A stretch of DNA of 64,000 nt from Acidobacteriota bacterium (GCA_023410055.1 JAEYQK010000066.1:1-64000); one strand, 5' to 3'. Positions 8,669 to 17,516 are shown, numbered from the stretch's first letter. The notes: generated from the sequence alone by a model not told the origin. Numbers and translations are program-made.

Positions 8669-9145
8669 CTAGCGAAAGCTCACAGCCGTTAGGCCGATGA
8701 CGACGAGACCGAGCGCGAGAACCGTCATCTCGACTCTTGTCGACCACTGATGAAGTTGGTTGAATTCCATTCGCACCGGATCTGTCGGCGACACCTGGTC
8801 GATTGCTCCAAGTTGCTGGCGCATCGAGTTCATCCTGGCAGAAATGGCGAACTGCGAGACGAGCGTCAACAGAATCATAAGCACGATCAACAGGTGACGG
8901 GCCGCGAACGGTTGAGCAGTACCAGCTGACAAGCGGGAATAGGCAATGGAAGTGAACAAGAATACCAGTCCGCACACAATACCCATCCAGTGAAGGATTG
9001 CCAACGAACGCGACACTACTCTGCCCGCGAGTTCGTGGGTCGGGAGCACGGTGAATACGGTGGGCGCAACAACGGCACCAAAGTAAACGATGCCGCCGAT
9101 CCACAACACTAGCGATAGCAGCATGAAGAAACGTAGGACGGCCAT
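8669..9145 (-). CDS. DUF4149-type membrane protein
   Basis: 158 residues from the ATG at 9145, which starts directly into a hydrophobic helix (MAVLRFFMLLSLVLWIGGIV). Four helices are predicted. The G-G-I-V-Y-F-G-A-V-V-A-P helix followed by a conserved helix pair fits the DUF4149/TMEM205-like family. An upstream GTG would add 27 hydrophilic residues and is less likely. The function is unknown. It is divergent from the zinc-ribbon gene at 9229. Confidence 0.7.
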   Translation of the reverse strand: MAVLRFFMLLSLVLWIGGIVYFGAVVAPTVFTVLPTHELAGRVVSRSLAILHWMGIVCGLVFLFTSIAYSRLSAGTAQPFAARHLLIVLMILLTLVSQFAISARMNSMRQQLGAIDQVSPTDPVRMEFNQLHQWSTRVEMTVLALGLVVIGLTAVSFR

Positions 9146-9228
9146 GTCTTGCTCGCTTTCCGCAACGTCACAGGATATCAGCCGGTCGGCATTCTTGCCG
9201 AATCTGCCACTGGTGTTAAGCTTCACTC

Positions 9229-9393
9229 ATGAGCAAAGGCGACGCCGAGAGAGATCAATATCGCAGTGGAGTGGCAATTCGGAATGGATGGCAATGCCGT
9301 TTCTGCGGCGCGAAGCCCAAGCCCGGAAAGTCGTTCGGTTCAGACGGCGTGTGCCCCGTCTGCCGAGACAAGCTGGATCGACTGCAATCCTGA
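9229..9393 (+). CDS. 54-residue zinc-ribbon microprotein
   Basis: This is a complete short frame, ATG at 9229 to TGA at 9391-9393. It carries two CxxC knuckles: C-R-F-C at residues 23-26 and C-P-V-C at 42-45, with a basic K-P-K-P-G-K loop between them. This is a classic rubredoxin-like or zinc-ribbon spacing. It sits in the divergent promoter region before the DUF4149 gene and about 140 bp ahead of the beta-propeller gene. Small zinc ribbons of this type often bind RNA, DNA or protein partners. No family name can be given, but the paired knuckles make a chance frame unlikely. Confidence 0.6.
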   Translation: MSKGDAERDQYRSGVAIRNGWQCRFCGAKPKPGKSFGSDGVCPVCRDKLDRLQS

Positions 9394-9534
9394 AGAGGAA
9401 TCCACCTCGACAAACAAGTTTCGCACTACTTGCTTCGGCCTCTTCAGTGCAGCCGGCCTCCGCATTCAGCCGCTCCGACGTGTTACTCTTTAGTCAAGTA
9501 CTCGCGTCCAATCTGGGCCACTTTGGAACAAACC

Positions 9535-11877
9535 ATGCGAAAACTTTGTCTCGCAATCCTTATTATTCTTGTCTTTACTTACGCATTCGCCGAAGGTACG
9601 CGCACGTGGAATCAATCTTCGTACGAAGATTTCGAAAAGGGCACGGCCAAGGGCATCGCAATCAGCAGTGACGGCAGCATCGGACTGGCTCCGAACTTCA
9701 AGGCCGTGGCAACCACGCCTTCCAGTTACATTTGGGCAATCGCTTCTGACGCGCAGGGAAATATCTACGCCGCCGCTGGTGCTCCCGCTCGGGTCTATCG
9801 AATCACGCCCGATGGAAAGTCGAGCATCGTCTTCCAGCCTTCCGAACTGCAAGTGCAGGCGCTTGTCGTCGACGCCAAGGGCACGCTCTATGCTGCCACC
9901 TCGCCCGACGGCAAGATTTACAGAATTGAGCACAAGGCGTCAGAGTCGAAGCCCGCTGCGGCCAAGAGTAGCGAGACCAGCATACAGACCTCTGAGGCTG
10001 AGAAGAAGGTCGATCCTGATTGGACTTCCTCCGTCTACTTCGAACCAAAGACGAAGTACATCTGGGCGCTTGCGCTGAATGCAGACGGGCAGCTCTATGC
10101 CGCGACCGGCGATCGTGGCCAGATATTTCGTATTGAGAAAGATGGAACGGGAGCGGTCTTCTTCAAGAGTGACGAAGCCCACATCCGCGCGTTGGCATTC
10201 GATCCTCAAGGCAATCTGATCGCCGGCTCGGACGGTAGCGGTCTCGTGTACCGGATTTCCCCCAAGGGCGAAGGGTTCGTTCTGTATAGCGCTGCAAAGA
10301 AAGAAATCACCGCGCTCGCGGTCGATGCGGCCGGTAACATTTATGCCTCGGCCGTCGGCGAAAAGCGCACCGGTGGATCGCCGCAAGCACCAGCAACTGG
10401 CGTCGCCATCGCAATTCAGAGCGCTGCCACTACAACGCCGACAACGCAACAGGCGCAACAGCAGGGCGCGACTCCGGCGAATCAAGCCCCAGTCACTCTG
10501 CCACCCAATTTCCCTTTACCCGGCCTGAACGCGATCAGCGGTTCTGATATTTACAAGATCGCGCCCGACGGATCTCCGTCGCGTCTGTGGACATCGGGAA
10601 CGGACGTCGTGTACGCCCTGGGTTTCGATAAGCAGGGGGACCTGCTTGCCGGAACAGGTAATCGCGGACGCGTCTACTCGATTCACAACGACGAAAAGTT
10701 CACGGACCTTGTAAAGGCCAGCGCCACCCAGGTGACAGGCTTCGCGAAGGCGCCAAATGGTGGCCTGTACGTCTCCACAAGCAATTTGGGAAAAGTATTT
10801 TTGCTAGGCGGCACGCCCGAGAGCGACGGGTCGTTCGAAAGCGACGTCTTCGACGCGCACATTTTCTCCCATTGGGGACGCGCCGAGATTCGCGGTAATG
10901 GAGCATTTGAGCTTTGGGCGCGCAGCGGCAACGTCGACAATCCCGACCGCAACTGGAGCCCCTGGAAGCAGGTCGATCTTTCGCGTGAAGCTCCGATGAC
11001 GGTCCCGTCGGCTCGGTTTATTCAGTGGAAAGCGGTGCTGCATCCCGGCGCAACTACTCCAAAGATCGAAAGCGTTCTGATCAATTACTTGCCGAAGAAC
11101 GTCGCCCCCAAGGTGGAGGATGTCAACGTATTGGTGGGCTGGAAAGCGCAAACGCCTCCCCGGATACTAGGTGAAAACGCTTCGAGCAGCACGAACACCG
11201 GCCAGCGCTCTGAACCGACGAATCCAGCTCCCGTTCGCGAAAAAGGCTCGATTTCGGTGAAGTGGAGCGCTCGCGACGAGAACGATGACCAGATGATTTA
11301 CTCGATCTACTATCGCGGTGACAACGAAAAGAACTGGAAGCTACTGAAGAGCAACCTGCTCGACCGCTACTTCTCGTTTGATTCTGGCCTCTTGCCCGAT
11401 GGCGGATATACGATCAAAGTGGTCGCTTCCGATGCTCCATCACATACGCCCGAAGAAGCACTGACGGACGAACGTGAGGGCACGCGCTTCGAGGTCGACA
11501 CGACTCCCCCACAGGTACAGAACCTCAACGGGGCCATTGAAGGTGATCAATTGCATATCACCTTCCACGCAGTTGACGGATTCTCGCCCGTGCGGCGCGC
11601 AGAGTATTCGGTTGATGCAGGTGAGTGGCAGTACGTCGAACCGGTCGGCCAACTCTCCGACTATCGCGTGGAGAACTATGACTTCTCTATCGCGGTCCCT
11701 GGTGGGGCGGATTCTCCAGCAGCAAGCTCAGAACCGGCGAAGAAAGCCAAAATCAAGCGTTCCGCCGATCCGGTACAGCCCGGTCCGAGCGCTTCAGACG
11801 AGCATCTTGTAGTCGTTCGGGTCTATGACAAGTTCGACAACGTGGGCGTGGCGAAGATAGTCATTCACGGAAGATAG
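9535..11877 (+). CDS. Secreted beta-propeller repeat protein
   Basis: 780 residues from the ATG at 9535, where a signal peptide begins (MRKLCLAILIILVFTYAFA). The N-terminal half contains repeated blades of the form A-x-D-x-x-G-N-I-Y-A-A and P-D-G-K-I-Y-R-I, as in NHL/SMP-30-type propellers. A low-complexity Gln/Thr/Ala insert lies in the middle. The C-terminal half is beta-rich with two fibronectin-like stretches (V-K-W-S-A-R-D-E-N-D-D, then F-E-V-D-T-T-P-P). It is probably periplasmic or on the cell surface; ligand and role are unknown. A strong terminator follows. Confidence 0.75.
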   Translation: MRKLCLAILIILVFTYAFAEGTRTWNQSSYEDFEKGTAKGIAISSDGSIGLAPNFKAVATTPSSYIWAIASDAQGNIYAAAGAPARVYRITPDGKSSIVFQPSELQVQALVVDAKGTLYAATSPDGKIYRIEHKASESKPAAAKSSETSIQTSEAEKKVDPDWTSSVYFEPKTKYIWALALNADGQLYAATGDRGQIFRIEKDGTGAVFFKSDEAHIRALAFDPQGNLIAGSDGSGLVYRISPKGEGFVLYSAAKKEITALAVDAAGNIYASAVGEKRTGGSPQAPATGVAIAIQSAATTTPTTQQAQQQGATPANQAPVTLPPNFPLPGLNAISGSDIYKIAPDGSPSRLWTSGTDVVYALGFDKQGDLLAGTGNRGRVYSIHNDEKFTDLVKASATQVTGFAKAPNGGLYVSTSNLGKVFLLGGTPESDGSFESDVFDAHIFSHWGRAEIRGNGAFELWARSGNVDNPDRNWSPWKQVDLSREAPMTVPSARFIQWKAVLHPGATTPKIESVLINYLPKNVAPKVEDVNVLVGWKAQTPPRILGENASSSTNTGQRSEPTNPAPVREKGSISVKWSARDENDDQMIYSIYYRGDNEKNWKLLKSNLLDRYFSFDSGLLPDGGYTIKVVASDAPSHTPEEALTDEREGTRFEVDTTPPQVQNLNGAIEGDQLHITFHAVDGFSPVRRAEYSVDAGEWQYVEPVGQLSDYRVENYDFSIAVPGGADSPAASSEPAKKAKIKRSADPVQPGPSASDEHLVVVRVYDKFDNVGVAKIVIHGR

Positions 11878-11898
11878 AACGGGAATAGAACGCTGCAA

Positions 11899-11946
11899 GG
11901 GCAGAAGTGCGTGAGCAATGCTCGCCGGCTTCTGCCCGCGTTTTTT
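11899..11946 (+). terminator. Intrinsic terminator of the beta-propeller gene
   Basis: The stem GGGCAGAAG / CTTCTGCCC, with an inner GAGC-aat-GCTC hairpin, is followed by GCGTTTTTT. It ends the + strand transcript. Confidence 0.88.
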
Positions 11947-12037
11947 CTACTTGAGTTGCTGCGCGACAAACTCCGGGTTAGGCCGCCAGTGGTTCTCGCG
12001 CACGTCTGACTGAAAATCCAAGATTGCCTGGCTGCCG

Positions 12038-12424
12038 CTACTTCGCTTCATTGACGATTGCCAGCACCACCTTTTCAACTTCAACTGCGACGTCTCCAAT
12101 CTCAGGATTCGAAAAGAATTCTCCCATCAGACTCGGCAGCATCGTGCCGATGTACGTCTTACCATCTTTCTTATAGACGGTGATTGGACATGGCAACATC
12201 AACGCAACCTTGATGTCAGCCTTGAGGACCTTGCTGGCATACTTCGCGTTGCAGACTTCGACGATCTTGAGCGGCTCCTGAGGGAATCCCTTTTCGTTAA
12301 GTGTCGCGGCGACATCATGCGTGTGCAACACTCGAAATCCCTTCTCGGCAGACTTCGCCTCTACCGCGCTAACTGCCTCGTCAAAGCTCTTTTGAGTCTC
12401 AACTGTGAAATCAATGCACTTCAT
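12038..12424 (-). CDS. DUF302 domain protein
   Basis: 128 residues from the ATG at 12424 (MKCIDFTVET). The DUF302 core is visible: an N-terminal K-S-F-D-E-A-V strand-helix, the V-E-V-C-N-A-K-Y-A-S segment and L-P-C-P-I-T-V-Y at about 95, the last a conserved site in this family. DUF302 proteins are small soluble proteins of unknown function, often near redox or detoxification genes. The start at 12424 is supported because a terminator of the upstream gene occupies 12458-12501, inside the longer possible frame. Confidence 0.82.
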   Translation of the reverse strand: MKCIDFTVETQKSFDEAVSAVEAKSAEKGFRVLHTHDVAATLNEKGFPQEPLKIVEVCNAKYASKVLKADIKVALMLPCPITVYKKDGKTYIGTMLPSLMGEFFSNPEIGDVAVEVEKVVLAIVNEAK

Positions 12425-12457
12425 CACTACCCCACTGAGTATCCGTTCGGGACACAG

Positions 12458-12501
12458 AAAAAGCCGCTTTGACGAAATTGACCGAGTCATCGCAAAGCGG
12501 C
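12458..12501 (-). terminator. Intrinsic terminator of the exported OB-like gene
   Basis: On the minus strand GCCGCTTTG ... CAAAGCGGC is followed by TTTTT. It separates the transcript of the 12524-12937 gene from the DUF302 gene. Confidence 0.75.
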
Positions 12502-12523
12502 CCTTAAAACAATGTGCTCTGTG

Positions 12524-12937
12524 CTACTTCATCATCCAGGTCCAGACAGGGCCGCCGGTCTTGTCGCGCAGTACCAAACTGCTATCCCCTCTCACGACCT
12601 CGCGCGCCAGAATTACCTCTGAGCCGTCAATCGCATCCTTTGCCTTGGCTCCGGTGATATCAAGCTTGTCGCCTTTTGCGAAGCTCATATCCATCTCGGT
12701 AAGGAACTTGGCGGGGCAGAGGCAAATCTCAACCAAGCCCTTATCGGTCCTCAACACAAGATGAGTTTCTTTGGGCTCCTGGGTCCCCATCGACTTCACC
12801 TCTTCGACGGTGCCCTTGATCTTGATCTCATTGGCAAGGTCATACTTGGGGGCAGGTTGCTTTTGAGCCACGGCGAGCGGAACAAGCAGCATCAGCAAAG
12901 CAACAAGAAGCAACTTCCAGACTATCGCCGACTTCAT
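12524..12937 (-). CDS. Exported OB-fold-like protein
   Basis: 137 residues from the ATG at 12937 (MKSAIVWKLLLVALLML), a clear signal peptide ending near AVA. The mature part reads as a small beta-barrel: K-I-K-G-T-V-E-E-V, then a T-H-L-V-L strand, then G-D-K-L-D-I-T-G and a G-x-x-V-I-L-A-R-E-V strand, ending in L-R-D-K-T-G-G-P-V-W. This looks like a bacterial OB-fold. A possible Crp/Fnr-type operator lies 142-157 bp upstream of the start (13079-13094). The function is unknown. Confidence 0.65.
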   Translation of the reverse strand: MKSAIVWKLLLVALLMLLVPLAVAQKQPAPKYDLANEIKIKGTVEEVKSMGTQEPKETHLVLRTDKGLVEICLCPAKFLTEMDMSFAKGDKLDITGAKAKDAIDGSEVILAREVVRGDSSLVLRDKTGGPVWTWMMK

Positions 12938-13078
12938 ACCCTTCCTCCCACTTGGGACGGGCCGCCACATCGACGTCACGCTTGCGCGCTCGGTGATCGA
13001 CGCGGCATGCGGGTTCCGGATGGATAGATACTAGATACCTCTATCCGCCATCATCATGTTCTTATTATCAGAAAACGC

Positions 13079-13094
13079 AGTGAGGCTCATCACT
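13079..13094. promoter_or_regulatory. Possible Crp/Fnr-family operator
   Basis: AGTGAGGCTCATCACT contains GTGA-N6-TCAC. A second copy of the same layout lies upstream of the Crp/Fnr regulator itself at 18855-18870. It is upstream of the minus-strand gene ending at 12937. This is a pattern match only. Confidence 0.45.
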
Positions 13095-13120
13095 TGCGCT
13101 AGTGACAACGCTTAATTAGC

Positions 13121-14245
13121 TTATGCCGTCGCGGTCTGCGCAGACTTCCTCGGAACGTATGCGCAGCAGGGTTCCTCGGCGAAGATATCGCCGGTGACTG
13201 CGTAGGCTCTGGCGCGAGAACCGCCGCAAATCTCCCGAAACTCGCAGACGCCGCACTTCCCTTTCAGATTGGCAGCATCGCGTAGCGAGGTAAAAAGAAG
13301 TGAGTGGCGATAGATCTCCGTCAGTGACATGCTGCGCACATTACCCGCCGAAAGCGGCAGGAATCCGCTGGGAAACACCTCGCCCAAGTGGGAAACAAAT
13401 ACAAAACCCTTGCCGTCGTTGATACCCTTCGGCGCTCGGCCGATGCCGTCTGGCATGCTCACGCCGATCATAGACGCAAACGGTGCGCCGGCAGTGCTGG
13501 GAATGAGGCCTCTCTTCCGTTCTTCTGTGCGCTTCTGTAACAGGAAGCGACGGTAGTGCTGAGCTTCTGTACTCTTGATGTCGAACTTGCTTTTCTGTGA
13601 CGTGGCATGGAGCTTGTCGAATACCTGCTCGAACTCCTCTGCCGAAATGAGCCCAACGTCCTGCCCCCGCCCGGTCGGCACCAGAAAGAACACACTCCAA
13701 AGAACAATGTCGAGGGTGTCGAGCAGAGCGATCATGCGGTCGAGGTATTCAAGATTGTGACGCGTGATCGTGGTGTTGATTTGCACGGGCAGGCCAAGTT
13801 CCCGCGCCCAGCGTACTGCGTTGAGGGTCCATTGATACGAGCCGGGCACACGGCGAAAGGCGTCGTGAATGTGCGGCGTGGGACCGTCAAGACTGATCGC
13901 AAGACGAGCCAATCCTCGCTTCTGCAATTCGCCGATCGCCTCACGAGTGAGCAACGGCGTCGCGCTGGGAGTGAGTGACGTACGGACGCCCTTCGCAGTC
14001 GCATATTCAACAAGATCATAGATATCTGCGCGCTTCAGAGGATCGCCGCCCGTGATGACAAACACCGGTGGCTGAAGTTCTGCAACCTGATCAATCAGGC
14101 GTTTCCCATCTTCGGCGCTCAATTCCAGAGGGTTTCGGGAGGGTTGCGCGCAGGCACGGCAGTGGACACACGCAAGATCGCATGCCTGCGTCACTTCCCA
14201 GATCACCACAAACGGCCTCTCGCTGAAATCAATGCTGGCGTTCAC
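13121..14245 (-). CDS. Radical SAM/SPASM enzyme (TIGR04053-like)
   Basis: 374 residues. The 4Fe-4S/SAM motif is C-D-L-A-C-V-H-C at about 22-29 (CxxxCxxC), the GGD motif is at about 65-67, and a C-terminal SPASM-like cluster reads C-G-V-C ... C-G-G, ending in P-C-C. The opening (P-F-V-V-I-W-E-V-T-Q-A-C-D-L-A-C) is close to the TIGR04053 and AhbD/NirJ group. Members of the wider group modify peptides or haem side chains through radical chemistry in the cytosol. No short precursor peptide gene is obvious next to it, so the substrate is open. Confidence 0.85.
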   Translation of the reverse strand: MNASIDFSERPFVVIWEVTQACDLACVHCRACAQPSRNPLELSAEDGKRLIDQVAELQPPVFVITGGDPLKRADIYDLVEYATAKGVRTSLTPSATPLLTREAIGELQKRGLARLAISLDGPTPHIHDAFRRVPGSYQWTLNAVRWARELGLPVQINTTITRHNLEYLDRMIALLDTLDIVLWSVFFLVPTGRGQDVGLISAEEFEQVFDKLHATSQKSKFDIKSTEAQHYRRFLLQKRTEERKRGLIPSTAGAPFASMIGVSMPDGIGRAPKGINDGKGFVFVSHLGEVFPSGFLPLSAGNVRSMSLTEIYRHSLLFTSLRDAANLKGKCGVCEFREICGGSRARAYAVTGDIFAEEPCCAYVPRKSAQTATA

Positions 14246-14570
14246 TCATCCCCCTGAAGATGAAGATAAGGATGGCAGACCACGACCCGTGAGAAAACGA
14301 CCAAAGTCACAGTACGATCCGCGCGAACTCAAATCCGGTCAGCAAGATACATTTCACACCGCGCCAAGTAACGCCACAACGGCAATACGGGCGTGCCGCA
14401 TCAATGGAGTGCAGTAGAATCGGGAAATACCGATTCAGGCCGCTCGTCGTCCAAAAGCGAGAATATCTAGACAGAGGCGTGGCGGCAAAGAGAGCAACGT
14501 CCGACTCTTGGGGCTACACTTTTGTCCGCGCGATAGTCGGCATGTCCGCCTTCTTGGCCGGGGAGTGACC
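14246..14570. other. Intergenic region, no gene recognised
   Basis: 325 bp between the divergent radical SAM gene and a zinc-ribbon gene. Only short frames without recognisable composition are present. It must hold promoters for both sides, but I see no clear -35/-10 pair. Confidence 0.5.
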
Positions 14571-14849
14571 ATGGTATCTAAGTGCGCGAACCCAGACTGC
14601 TCCGCTGTTTTCCGCTATCTCCGCGAAGGGCGGTTGTTCCATTTCGAATCACGGATAAGCAATCCTTTGCGGACAGGTGCTGGGACGCGGAACACGGGCA
14701 GTTACGAGTGTTTCTGGCTGTGCGCGACTTGCTCAGTGAAGATGACGCTGGTCAAGAACAACGGCCATGTGTCCGTGCGCCCATTGGCGAGTGTCGCTGC
14801 GAAAGCCGGGACGGCAGCAAATGTCAACCCCGGTCGAAAAGCAGCCTGA
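14571..14849 (+). CDS. Small zinc-binding protein, unknown
   Basis: 92 residues from the ATG at 14571, which has GGGGAG seven bases upstream. It begins M-V-S-K-C-A-N-P-D-C-S with a C-x4-C pair, and a second pair C-A-T-C follows after Y-E-C-F-W-L, so it probably folds as a zinc ribbon. I recall similar short proteins in other Acidobacteriota but no named function. It is upstream of, and co-oriented with, the rubrerythrin-like gene. Confidence 0.65.
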   Translation: MVSKCANPDCSAVFRYLREGRLFHFESRISNPLRTGAGTRNTGSYECFWLCATCSVKMTLVKNNGHVSVRPLASVAAKAGTAANVNPGRKAA

Positions 14850-14872
14850 GTCTTCTATTCGAGCTACGTCCG

Positions 14873-14898
14873 GGCCCGTTCGCTGACGGGCTCTTTGC
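14873..14898 (+). terminator. Weak intrinsic terminator candidate
   Basis: GCCCGT-tcgctg-ACGGGC is followed by TCTTTGCATTTT. It lies between the zinc-binding gene and the rubrerythrin-like gene. Confidence 0.4.
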
Positions 14899-14952
14899 AT
14901 TTTGCTCCGGTTCGCGTTACATTCGGTCATCGTCCGTCGTTCAGGAGCGCTG

Positions 14953-15483
14953 ATGAAACGGGATTTCGCATCGCTTTCGGCTCGCGAAGCTCTGAACCTT
15001 GCGATTTCAATTGAAGCACGCAATGCGGATCTCTACCGTCAGTTCGGAGATTTGTTCAACGGCTTCCAGGATCCCGAGTCATGCGAGATTGCATCCACTT
15101 TCTGGGACATGGCCGATGAAGAGGAGCGCCACGGGAAGGCATTGCAGGCCAGGTTTGTTGAGCGCTATAACGACGATCCAAAGCCGATAGCAGAAGAAGA
15201 TATTCGGGAGAAGATCGAAGTCCCAAAGATCGCGAGCGGTGAGATTTTTGCTATCGCGCGCGCTCAGGTTTCGCAGGTTCCTCGCAATCGCGCGTTTGAA
15301 ATCGCATTAGTGGCTGAACGCTCCGCCATGAAGTTCTACGCTCGGCTGCTCGAAACAACCCAAGACAAGGATCTGCGAGAGCTCTACGAGGAACTGGCCA
15401 GCGACGAAGACGATCACGTTCGCAGCCTCCAACGGCGGATTACGCGCGGCAACCGAAGCGCCGCTGTCTCGAATCAGGCATAG
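14953..15483 (+). CDS. Rubrerythrin-like ferritin-superfamily protein
   Basis: 176 residues from the ATG at 14953, with AGGAG nine bases upstream. It is a ferritin-like four-helix protein with paired diiron motifs: Glu21 in the first helix, E-E-E-R-H (about 56-60) in the second, then A-E-R-S-A-M-K-F-Y and E-D-D-H-V in the third and fourth. There is no C-terminal rubredoxin domain. Such proteins reduce peroxide or bind iron. A YHS protein gene follows on the same strand, and the surrounding genes suggest a redox or metal stress unit. Confidence 0.82.
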   Translation: MKRDFASLSAREALNLAISIEARNADLYRQFGDLFNGFQDPESCEIASTFWDMADEEERHGKALQARFVERYNDDPKPIAEEDIREKIEVPKIASGEIFAIARAQVSQVPRNRAFEIALVAERSAMKFYARLLETTQDKDLRELYEELASDEDDHVRSLQRRITRGNRSAAVSNQA

Positions 15484-15616
15484 ATCAACCCGCATTCCAT
15501 CACGCCCAAAACGGAACTTATGCTTTCACCGGACTGCTCCTTTCCGCACAACATCGCCAAGCCGTAAGCCATCCCAACAGCAGATCGCTTCCATTTCCCC
15601 AGGAGGTCCAGCAACA

Positions 15617-15769
15617 ATGGCGATAGATCCGGTTTGCGGCATGGACGTCAACGAAGCCAATCCCCCTGCGAAAACCGAGTACGAAGGCGTGACCTACTAT
15701 TTCTGCTCTCCAAATTGTCGCAGCGCTTTTGAGGAGGATCCGGAGGAGTACATCTCTTCAGCCGCCTGA
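15617..15769 (+). CDS. YHS-domain metal-binding protein
   Basis: A complete 50-residue frame from the ATG at 15617, with AGGAGG ten bases upstream. It starts D-P-V-C-G-M-D-V and continues Y-E-G-V-T-Y-Y-F-C-S-P-N-C-R-S-A-F, the full YHS signature with the Cys residues used for metal binding. YHS modules occur alone or fused to copper ATPases and act in metal handling. It is downstream of the rubrerythrin-like gene on the same strand and probably shares its transcript. The small size is normal for this family. Confidence 0.88.
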   Translation: MAIDPVCGMDVNEANPPAKTEYEGVTYYFCSPNCRSAFEEDPEEYISSAA

Positions 15770-15771
15770 GC

Positions 15772-16386
15772 TTACATCTCCGCTGCGCGCCACAGATACC
15801 AGCTTGCGATCGAGCGGTACGGACGCCATTTTTCTCCTCGGCGATTCATTTGCTTCGGCGTCGGCAGTCCGCGTGTCTTGAACGTGCGCTGAAATCCCTT
15901 TCGCACACCGTAGTCGGTAACGGGTAGAATGTCCGGGCGGCCGAGACCGAAGATGAGCAACATCTCCACCGTCCACACACCGATGCCGCGAACTTCCGTC
16001 AGCCGCTCGATCAGCACTTCATCGCTGAGCCGGCGAGCCTGCGCTCGCGTGGGAACCACGCCGTCGGCAGCCTTCTGAGCAAGGTCTTTGACTGCCAGCA
16101 ACTTGTTGCGTGAGAGTCCGGCAGAACGCAGCAGCTCATCAGGTGCGCCCAGAATCTGTTGCGGCGTGGGATAGTCTCCGTTTTCACAGAAGCAACCGAC
16201 TACACGCGCCAGAATAGCCGCCGCCGCCTTGCCCGCCAATTGCTGATAGACGATTGAGCCCAGAAGCGACTGGAAGATGTCGAGTTCCTTGCGAACCCGC
16301 AGCGTGCAGGGACCAACTTGCTCAATCAAAATCGCAAGTTTTGGGTCGGCATTCTTGAGGTGCTCCAGAGCGGCATCGTGCTTCAT
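15772..16386 (-). CDS. DNA-3-methyladenine glycosylase, AlkA-type HhH-GPD
   Basis: 204 residues from the ATG at 16386. The helix-hairpin-helix is L-T-E-V-R-G-I-G-V-W-T-V-E-M-L, and the catalytic aspartate follows in L-P-V-T-D-Y-G-V-R-K-G. The N-terminal part contains the I-V-Y-Q-Q-L-A-G-K-A-A helix typical of the AlkA/MagIII group. It excises alkylated bases from DNA. It lacks the N-terminal TBP-like domain of E. coli AlkA, as is common in the shorter form. It sits next to recX, a fitting repair neighbour; 42 bp separate the two genes. Confidence 0.88.
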   Translation of the reverse strand: MKHDAALEHLKNADPKLAILIEQVGPCTLRVRKELDIFQSLLGSIVYQQLAGKAAAAILARVVGCFCENGDYPTPQQILGAPDELLRSAGLSRNKLLAVKDLAQKAADGVVPTRAQARRLSDEVLIERLTEVRGIGVWTVEMLLIFGLGRPDILPVTDYGVRKGFQRTFKTRGLPTPKQMNRRGEKWRPYRSIASWYLWRAAEM

Positions 16387-16428
16387 TGAACTATGTTGCC
16401 ATAGTCTCAGCAATGCTGCCGGGAACCT

Positions 16429-16989
16429 TTACGGCTCGTCCGATCCGTCCGGCGGCGAATCGACGGCCTCGCTCTCCAACACCGACAAAACTTCGTCCTC
16501 GACGTCCCAGTTCTTCAGTATGCGAAAAATGGTGCGGGTACTGAAGCCGCCCCGAACGAGCGTCCGAAAAATACGGGCCGATTCCTTCTGGTTGGCCGGT
16601 TTGCGAACGCGCTTGCGATTCAGGTAGTCGCGCGCCAGCTTCTCTTCGTCAATGCCTTCGTAAGCCGCAGACACTGTCTTCTCGATCACATCATTATGGA
16701 CGCCTTTGGCTTTCAGATCGGTTATGACACGGGCCTTACCGAACTTCTCGTTCTCACGACGAAAACTCGAATACGCCGTGGCGTAATTCGTGTCATTTAG
16801 ATATCGCTGCTCTTTGAGTCTGTTCACCACAGCTTCGACCAGAATTTCCCCGTTCTCCTGTTTTGCGACGCGGGTGCGTAGCATTCGCTTCAGTTCCGCC
16901 ACGGTACGCATCTTGCGCGCAAGCGCCCCGACAGCAGCTTCGTAAAGGGAATCCAGATCGTAGGTCTTTGTTCTGCGCGTAAATTTCAT
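16429..16989 (-). CDS. recX: Regulatory protein RecX
   Basis: 186 residues with the three-repeat helical architecture of RecX: an N-terminal Y-E-A-A-V-G-A-L-A-R-K-M-R-T-V-A-E-L segment, then L-K-E-Q-R-Y-L-N-D-T-N-Y-A, then K-F-G-K-A-R-V-I-T-D-L-K-A-K-G-V. RecX limits RecA filament growth in the cytosol. recA is not in view; here recX stands ahead of the alkyl-base glycosylase gene. The C-terminal tail is acidic. Confidence 0.9.
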   Translation of the reverse strand: MKFTRRTKTYDLDSLYEAAVGALARKMRTVAELKRMLRTRVAKQENGEILVEAVVNRLKEQRYLNDTNYATAYSSFRRENEKFGKARVITDLKAKGVHNDVIEKTVSAAYEGIDEEKLARDYLNRKRVRKPANQKESARIFRTLVRGGFSTRTIFRILKNWDVEDEVLSVLESEAVDSPPDGSDEP

Positions 16990-17088
16990 CCGCGTTACAC
17001 GTTACCGCATCAAGCGCGAATGAGAAAGATCTATCGGGCGCGCCATGCGCCCGATATGTGTGGAAGGGTAAGCGGAGCACCAATTCCG

Positions 17089-17346
17089 CTAGGCGGCGCG
17101 GTTGAAAGTCTCGTGCCGCTCAACGTGTGCCGATTGATGTCGGCGAGCGATGCCGCTGCCAAACGCGGCAAGATACAGGCCAGCCAATCCGACCAAACCA
17201 TAAACGACCGAGCTAAGCGCCGAAGTCTCTCCGAAGCGCATTCCGAAGATGGCGGCCACCAGATCGAAGCGGGCCACCGCGACGAGCCCCCAGTTCAGGG
17301 CGCCCACGATCACCAAGATTCCAGCAAGTACGTCCAAACTTTTCAT
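17089..17346 (-). CDS. DUF378 membrane protein
   Basis: 85 residues from the ATG at 17346, with GGGGGAC upstream. Two membrane helices with the DUF378 signature are seen: L-V-I-V-G-A-L-N-W-G-L-V-A in the first and V-Y-G-L-V-G-L-A-G-L-Y in the second. The function is unknown; members are small inner-membrane proteins. It is divergent from the XRE-cupin gene, so they share a 170 bp promoter region. Confidence 0.85.
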   Translation of the reverse strand: MKSLDVLAGILVIVGALNWGLVAVARFDLVAAIFGMRFGETSALSSVVYGLVGLAGLYLAAFGSGIARRHQSAHVERHETFNRAA

Positions 17347-17516
17347 TGTTGTCCCCCGGTTTTCTGCCTTTCGGCTTCTGTCTCGCTTGGTTTGGATGTG
17401 CTCATCAGGAAAACGACTTTGCTCAAAATGCAAATAGAGAGCCTAAATCAAATTAGTGTGAAGCTTAGTTAAACCGGCCGGCGTCCAATTGAGCAACGTG
17501 AAAACAGGAGCCGCAC

